Below are positions 33,704 through 39,303 of a stretch of DNA of 39,303 nucleotides, piece by piece. How positions within the stretch are numbered: the first letter of the stretch is position 1; every line of letters starts with the position of its first letter. The stretch comes from Porpolomopsis calyptriformis (lineage: Eukaryota; Basidiomycota; Agaricomycetes; Agaricales; Hygrophoraceae): contig OX621173.1 of assembly GCA_951640195.1 (NCBI GenBank), positions 1 through 39,303 on the forward strand. Direction: 5' to 3'. The notes beneath the pieces were generated by a model. It ran no database searches and was not told the origin of the DNA. It saw only the letters and a program-made list of their open reading frames with translations. A program made the translations under genes and the position numbers.

Positions 33704-34193
33704 CTGTAGAAAGGCTGTAGAAAGGAATGTTTCGATTAACGTTCCCTTCTTTCTTTGCCTCCAGTCACAGTTCAGTTCCAGTTCAGTTAATCAGTATCAA
33801 TGACTTGGCCTACTAAGCTGCAGTAGCCGAGAATACTATCCAAATACATGACGGGAGGGGAGAAAGATTGAGAAGGAGCAGGCAAGGCGAGGATCAGAGT
33901 CAACGGCGGGAATGAGGATGGGTGTGGGCGAATAGGCAGGGCCTAATACTGTATTGCGAACAACATACCACCGATATATAAATACTAGATTTTGACCAAT
34001 AAATGCTGGCCTCTGCCACACTGAACTTGGAAGAAGCTTGTAAAAGATGATGCTCAGACTTGCAACAAAGGAAGGTCTTATCTGTTGATCACACAGAGGA
34101 TACTATCGAACACTGCCCCATGCTCAGGAGGCAACTTGTATCAAAGGAAGATGTGGTACAATATAGTCGTATACATGGGCAGGTCCACACCAC
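33704..34193. other. Intergenic region between the LINE copy and the PHD-like gene
   Basis: It contains a duplicated CAGTTCAGTTCC-like stretch near 33770-33790. No supported gene is present. Confidence 0.4.
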
Positions 34194-37100
34194 TCATGTT
34201 GATTGGGTTTCGCCCACCTTCTTCCTTCCACCTTCCTTCCACTTAGCGTGTGCCCAGGCGTCAGGTGGCACAGGGAACGGCAAAATACAGTACTTGTATG
34301 GCCGCAAGTGCTTTTTGTCACAGTCCTGTACAAAGTTAGGTCGACGAACCTTCTGCACACGCGACTTGCAGAATCCACATGAAAGGCGGCACCAATCGCC
34401 CTTCTTATCAAGCATGCTTGACGTTACAAAACAGCCCACACCACATGTCGGACATGCCGGAGGATCCAATCCCCATGGGCAGTCCTCGTTGGAGAGCGCG
34501 AATTGCGTGACGGAAATGTCACCTCCTGATTCCGATTCCGATCCCTTCCATGCACGAATGAGCAGGACGGGTGTGTGTGAGAGGATGTCTACTCGGTCAA
34601 ATGACCGATGCAGCGCTTCCTCCACATCCTGCATGTTCTTCTCTTGCTGAAGGAATGCCAGCTCAACGAATAACGGCAATGCAGATGTGACTTTGATAGG
34701 CGATAACACCTTTGCGGAGAATCCAATGACCCAAGTGAAGATATTACTAGAAGGAGGGATAAAACGGTTTATTGATTGTTGGGCAGAAGTCGCAAAGGGG
34801 AAGGGGAAGAGGGAAATCCTGCATACCTTTCAACCAGGGACTTCCACGACTGTAGACTTCCCTCGTGGTGAAATGTGTGCCCACAGCACAGGGCAATCAA
34901 GCCCTTGATTGATGGGTTCTGCATAAACACGGGATCGTATGCATCCTGCATAGTAGCGCGTAGAATCTGGGGAAACCGGTTCCGGTTCAGTTCCAGTTCG
35001 ACGATAGCATCTTCTTATGAAGTCCTCCAACAACTACTTACTTCGGTGATGTGGGCGTGGCGGTTGGTTTTGGCCCCTGGGAATGCGTAGACTAACTCCC
35101 CCGTTTGAACTGTAGTATGGCCTTCAAGGACGACAAGGACTGCTGAGTTCGGGAATCGCTTTATCCACTCCACCGCTTGTGAGCGCAATGCTTTGAGAGT
35201 GCGTCCATTATTCAAGTAAACGTATATAGTCTGGAGCTGTTTATAGAATACCATAAGCCTAAATCACTCGGTCATTCGAGGAAACGTCCCTCACCTGGTC
35301 ATCCTGCTCGTGCTTGTAAAAGTCTTTCAATCGCCCTGCGATATTCGGGGCGGTTAGTGTCTCTTTGACCATTCTTGCCTCACATGTGTATATGTGGATG
35401 TAGAGGAGGGGGGTTATAACCCTCCCCCCGTGGAAGAATGATTTTATTCGTGAGTTGATTGTATACTGAAGAAGGAAAATCAGTGGTGTTGTCTTGCATG
35501 AAGTAGATCCAAACCTTGGGAAGTATTTTTTTGAGGCGACAATGCCTCAGGCAGTACCATGGAGTTCCCTCAGGAACATCCCACTGGACACACGCAGTCG
35601 AGTCCGAGGAAACACACAGCATGACACCACACCCTGGTTCACTGCATACCACAAATGACCCACCATCACTACAATATTGGCAAAACTATCCAAAACATGC
35701 AGCATATTAGCGGGACTCGTAATAAATTATTTTTCCTCCCATCTTCTTACCATCTTTGCCGACCCCTTGCCTTGTGCTTCATCATCATCTTGAGATGATG
35801 ATGCCGTTTCCGACGTCAGTTTATCCATGTTCTCCAATGAATGGAGAAAGTCTTCGCCAGGGTTTCCTGGCAGTGCATCCGTGATGCAGGTTGACGTGTG
35901 AAACCCATAGCGCCGTCGCTTCACTGCACGGCCACCTGCAGCAGCCTTCCTCTTCCTCTTCTCGGGCACACGGTTGGAAGTCTGTTTTTTCGTCGCTCCA
36001 CTTGACGAACTCCTCCTCTCTGCACCCACATGCTTCGCATTGGGTTGAGATGGTGGATCCAGGGAGGGGGAGGATGCAGGCAACGGATGGTTGTTGATTG
36101 AAGATGATGCTGTGAGCATCGGATCAATGCCGAAGTTTTCATCCTGAAGTGGAGGTGATGTTGGCTTGCCTCCGCTCGAGCTGGTTGCTTTGTTTAAAAA
36201 GAGTGTGTAATGTCAACAACTGTTCATCAAAGAAACAATGTAGGATGATGTACATGGAATGTTTGCCAAGTCACCGAGGTCGAAATTGAACTCGGGCTGG
36301 TTCTCTGCTATACTGCCGCGCATCACAGCAGCAGGTTGATTAGCTGTATCCTTGGCTGGGGCGGCAGGGTTGGCAGGGGCGGCAGGTGTCGCAGGGGCGG
36401 TGGATTTGGCTGGGGGGGCGGATTTAGCTGGGGGGGCGGATTTGGCTGGGGGGGCGGATTTGGCTGGGGCAGCAGGGTTGGCGGTGGCGGCGGGTTTGGC
36501 TGGGGCAGTGGTTTGGGCTGGGGCGGCGGGTTTGGCAGGGGCGGTGGATTTGGCAGGGGCAGTGGGGTTGACAGTGGCGGATTTGGCTGGGGCAGCAGGG
36601 TTGGCGGTGGCGGCGGTTTTAGCTGGGGCGGTGGTTTGGGCTCGGGCGGCGGTTTTAGCTGGGGCGGTGGTTTGGGCTCGGGCGGCGGGTTTGGCAGGGG
36701 CGGTGGGTTTGGATGCAGGAATGGGCTGGGCTGGGGCGGTGGCTTGGTTGCCGGTATTTTCAAATGTTGCGAGCGTTAGTTTGTTTCCGACTTGCACCTG
36801 TTCCAATGCTGCCAACAATGGCTCTAGACTACCACAGAATGTGGGTCATTATGCTATGCCACAGATCAGATCCAATACATACCTGTGTGAGTCGGCCTTG
36901 TCTTTCGTGAGATCGATGGGCCGAGATGTGGAGGTAGATGGAGATGGAGCCGACTGGTGGGTCTGTTCACCTACTTGGCGCTCTTGGCCAGGATCGGAAG
37001 GAGGCTGGGTGGCTTGGGTAAGGGGTGGTTGGTGGATGAGGGCATTTGGCTGCGTGCTAGTTGGTGATGATATGTTAATAAAGAGACATAAAGATATGTT

Positions 37101-37344
37101 TGTTTGTTTGTTCATACTCTATGCCGCGTGCAGAAATTTTGGGAGAAGGTGAGATGTTCAGGAAATCGTTGGGATTCCAACCACCTTCATTGGGTTCAGG
37201 GGTATAGCGTGGTGAAGGTTGATTGGTTGTGTGGCCTTGGGTCGGGGAGATATTCATCGGAGAGGGTGGGTTGCCTTGGGAGGAATCACTATCAGAGTAA
37301 TCATCCCCATGAAAGTTGCTAGTCGCTGATTGTGTATGGGGCAT
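34194..37344 (-). CDS. PHD-like zinc-finger protein with Pro/Ala repeat, 9 exons
   Basis: Exons 37344-37118, 37056-36883, 36828-36254, 36187-35751, 35685-35515, 35465-35295, 35236-35042, 34966-34827 and 34746-34194 splice into 880 aa with every phase agreeing. Exon 3 encodes a long low-complexity stretch of APAKPAA/ARAQTTAPAK repeats. Exon 4 is basic (PEKRKRKAAAGGRAVKRRR), probably a nuclear signal. Exon 5 opens a cysteine cluster of PHD or ADD type (C473, C476, C485, C490, C495, C503, C516, C520; DGG after C476). The following region (LKALRSQAVEWIKRFPNSAVLVVLEGH, GLIALCCGH) looks like an alpha/beta domain. The C-terminus has further CxxC pairs (CPTCGVGC, CRLSCGFC). I recognise it only as an Agaricomycete family of unknown role; nuclear reading of chromatin is an inference. 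A LINE fragment lies just upstream. Confidence 0.75.
36345..36745 (-). repeat. GC-rich coding minisatellite (Pro-Ala-Lys repeats)
   Basis: GGGGCGGCAGG/TTTGGCTGGGG-type units repeat in phase with codons. Because the units are triplet-based and lack stops, all nearby frames on both strands stay open for 146-266 codons. Only the minus frame that joins the neighbouring exons is believed. Confidence 0.85.
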
Positions 37345-37398
37345 TGCAGCTAATCGTGTATGAAAAGTCTGTTGTAACGGCGCTAAGGAAAAAGAGAC

Positions 37399-37406
37399 TC
37401 ACGTGA
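37399..37406. promoter_or_regulatory. TCACGTGA box upstream of the PHD-like gene
   Basis: This is the same 12-mer (TCACGTGAGTCT on the minus strand) as at 32.79 kb, 55 bp ahead of the start codon and again at the edge of a LINE target duplication. Confidence 0.45.
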
Positions 37407-37582
37407 TTTGATTTTTTTTTTTTTTTTTTGAATTCAGCAAATGTATGCGCTAAGATGCACTAGTTAGTTCTATATTACTATACACAACCAACTCTGCAAC
37501 TTTGTTCGCAGCCTTATAAGTGGGTTGTCCCAGGGCTTTGGCTCACGCAGTGAGTTTCATGAGTTGTGTCGTGATTTGATTT
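37402..37582 (-). mobile_element. Short LINE 3'-end insertion with 13-bp target duplications
   Basis: CGTGATTTGATTT flanks the insert on both sides (37402-37414, 37570-37582). The interior (about 155 bp) is a diverged relative of the 3' end of the 32.8-kb element: poly(A) on the minus strand, then GAATTCAGCA, GCGCTAAGA and CAGGGCTTTGGCTCACGCAGTGAGT. It is inserted about 60 bp upstream of the PHD-like gene's ATG, in the same orientation as the other copy. Confidence 0.75.
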
Positions 37583-37752
37583 AATCGACAGGCAAACGAA
37601 GGCTGCAAGAAGTGAAGTAAAGTGAACTGGTGGCTAGTCCTATAAGGATTTCTAGGAAACCCCGAAGCCTCACATAGAGTCGCTTTGTGAGGTGAGTGTT
37701 TATGTGTGGGTTCCATTAGTGTACGCGAATCAACTTAAGCTGGAATTAAGGA

Positions 37753-39303
37753 ATGGCTGAAGTTTTCGCCAACGATGAAAGCCTCTGGAATCAGTCGACA
37801 ACCCCCCCCGTTAGCAAGTTCACTAAATGGACCTTTGGACGTAATTTCATCTGGATAGGCACGATATGCTGCGAATTGCATGATGATGGCCTCCCAGCAT
37901 TCGAGCTTGCGCTCTTTGATGCGCACTACATGTATTGGCATACAAGTGCTACTGGCCAGTACAGCCATAACTACAACTACCACACTCGGTTGCGTGCTGC
38001 CATAGAGGACTACTTCAAGGGGGTGAAGGGGCATAATTTGCGCTCGCCTGAAGTCCTCACCCCATGGCTATGGCGAACATTCTGTGGATGCACCCATATC
38101 CCAGAGGGCCGCAATGACTTTATGGAACTCATTAAGAGATATGGTGCCTGGAAGGATGAAGGCATGCCTGCACCCTCTCTGGACGGTGAGTGTAATGAGA
38201 TATTTATTCACACTTCGATTTTAATTTTAATTGACACGCAGAGTGGGAAAGGGCTTTAAAAACCCCCAGTGTCCAGCTTTATCTGCCCAGGTGGCTAGAA
38301 ATTTCAAAAGACCACCTAGGCTTCCCAGAGAAAAAGACAAGACTTTACGCCTGGCAATTCCATGTGTTTTTGCGAGCATGCCCAGGCAGTACTATTGCAG
38401 CTGGTAAGACATTGCGTTTTCTCTGCTTGTTGAAGACTAACTATTTGGTGTAAAAGAGGCAAACAAACCATTGAAATTTGTCGACACCCCGATCTATGCC
38501 TTTTTCTCCAAGGAAGAGCGTTCCACGATGCCTTGGATACGTCTGCTTGCAGACCCATCCTTGGTATGCCCACGCTCCACCTCCCTCGTTGACCACAAAG
38601 CTCTACAAAAGCTTAACCCAGGCGCCGAATTGGATGACTCTATCCTAGGCTCATACATCGATCTCTGTCGGGCTCAGAATAAGGATAAAGAAGTAAAACT
38701 GATATCGACATATTTCTGGCCTCAGGTATCAAACCTAGACCACAAGGATTATGGTGGCGCAACAAGGTTGCTCTCTGCAGAGTTGGTAAGCCCTTTTCCC
38801 AAACGTTTCCTTCCTTCCATCGATCTGACAGGTTACCAAGAATGGCCAAAAGGTCAAACGTGGATGGTATGCAGCTGCTTTGTCCTCCATCAACGAGACG
38901 TTGGAAACCTTGAAGTCCCTTTATATCCCCGTAAACCAAAACCAAAATCACTGGCTGCTGCTGAGGATGAACTTCACGGATCGACGCTGGGAGTTCTATG
39001 ATAGTATGACTGCATGCGGAAATGCGAAGACCCGGGCAGGCATTATTAAAGTGAGATTTTCAAGCCACAGAGTTCCTGATTAAATGCTGACAGGTGTCGA
39101 AAAAGGCTGTCAGCGATTATCTCACCACTGAGGTGAATTATAATCTCTCTGGGTGGAATTGCGAAACAGATATGTCTGTGCCGCAACAAAAAGGGTCCAC
39201 AGATTGCGGGGTGTATACCTGTCAATATCTCAAGTGGCTGGTCAACGGTATGGCTATACCTTCAGTTTTGGAAGAGGCTGATGTTGCTGATTTTCGGAAT
39301 ATG
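37753..39303 (+). CDS. Ulp1/C48-type cysteine protease (SUMO-protease-like), 3' end outside the window
   Basis: Exons 37753-38185, 38242-38403, 38457-38785, 38832-39050 and 39094 onward keep one frame. The protein reaches at least 450 aa and runs off the window. The C-terminal domain carries a complete Ulp1 catalytic set: His in NQNHWLLL (about H348), Asp in WEFYDSM (about D365), Gln in VPQQKG (about Q412) and the nucleophile in STDCGVYTC (about C419). Such enzymes cleave SUMO or related modifiers from proteins. The N-terminal 300 residues (WTFGRNFIWIGT, HDDGLPAFELALFDAHY) are not recognised. C48-type domains are often carried by or near DNA transposons in fungi, but no transposase is visible here. 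It diverges from the PHD-like gene; the gap holds the short LINE insertion. Confidence 0.85.

Noticed and set aside
36336..37152. Plus-strand ORFs of 147 and 266 codons (Gly/Ala-rich)
   Set aside because: They are antisense to the Pro/Ala repeat of the PHD-like gene, whose nine exons agree in frame on the minus strand.

Overview
This is eukaryotic nuclear DNA from a filamentous basidiomycete, most likely an Agaricomycete. Genes are cut by many short GT-AG introns (about 40-70 nt). The families present are typical of mushroom-forming fungi: a TET/JBP-like dioxygenase, an alpha-kinase, a Ulp1/C48 protease, a JmjC protein, a seven-helix membrane protein of the DUF6533/DUF6534 type and large satellite arrays. 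No rRNA, CRISPR array or complete transposase was found. Gene models were built by hand from splice signals. Where stated, the exon lengths add up to an open frame.

Region 1 (1-8.3 kb) is a minus-strand block of chromatin-type genes. It holds a JmjC-domain protein (816-3495), a short upstream paralogue without the JmjC domain (4145-5133), an Hst3/Hst4-like sirtuin (5602-6752) and a BAH-PHD protein (6825-8190). The last two share one reading frame and are separated by a single TGA plus 24 open codons.

Region 2 (8.2-15.7 kb): a 129-bp promoter drives the BAH-PHD gene leftwards and a giant nine-exon gene (8320-13687, about 1,644 aa) rightwards. The giant gene has an acidic Asp/Asn tract and a basic repeated tail. 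A 14-copy tandem array of 141-151 bp units follows it.

Region 3 (15.9-24.4 kb) is a patchy accessory stretch. It contains a P-loop gene with an in-frame stop, a small three-exon gene, a decayed TPR gene, a pair of divergent genes (one PD-(D/E)xK-like, one frameshifted) and a membrane protein that may be decaying.

Region 4 (25.0-28.0 kb) is a satellite with a 220-bp monomer in a three-monomer higher-order unit of about 656 bp. It decays to the right and ends at a perfect 17-bp inverted repeat. A 5'-incomplete alpha-kinase gene follows.

Region 5 (30.9-39.3 kb) is a second chromatin-type cluster. It has a TET/JBP-like 2-oxoglutarate dioxygenase (30895-32725, minus), a PHD-like zinc-finger protein with a Pro/Ala-rich repeat (34194-37344, minus) and an intact Ulp1-type protease on the plus strand that runs off the window. 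LINE 3' ends with clear target-site duplications sit just upstream of both minus-strand genes. Both lie next to the same 12-mer, TCACGTGAGTCT.

Taken together, two clusters carry probable readers and erasers of histone and DNA marks: BAH-PHD, sirtuin, JmjC, TET/JBP, PHD and a SUMO-type protease. The E-box TCACGTGA, or a one-base variant, lies in their upstream regions. A coordinated silencing role is an inference from gene content, not something the sequence proves.
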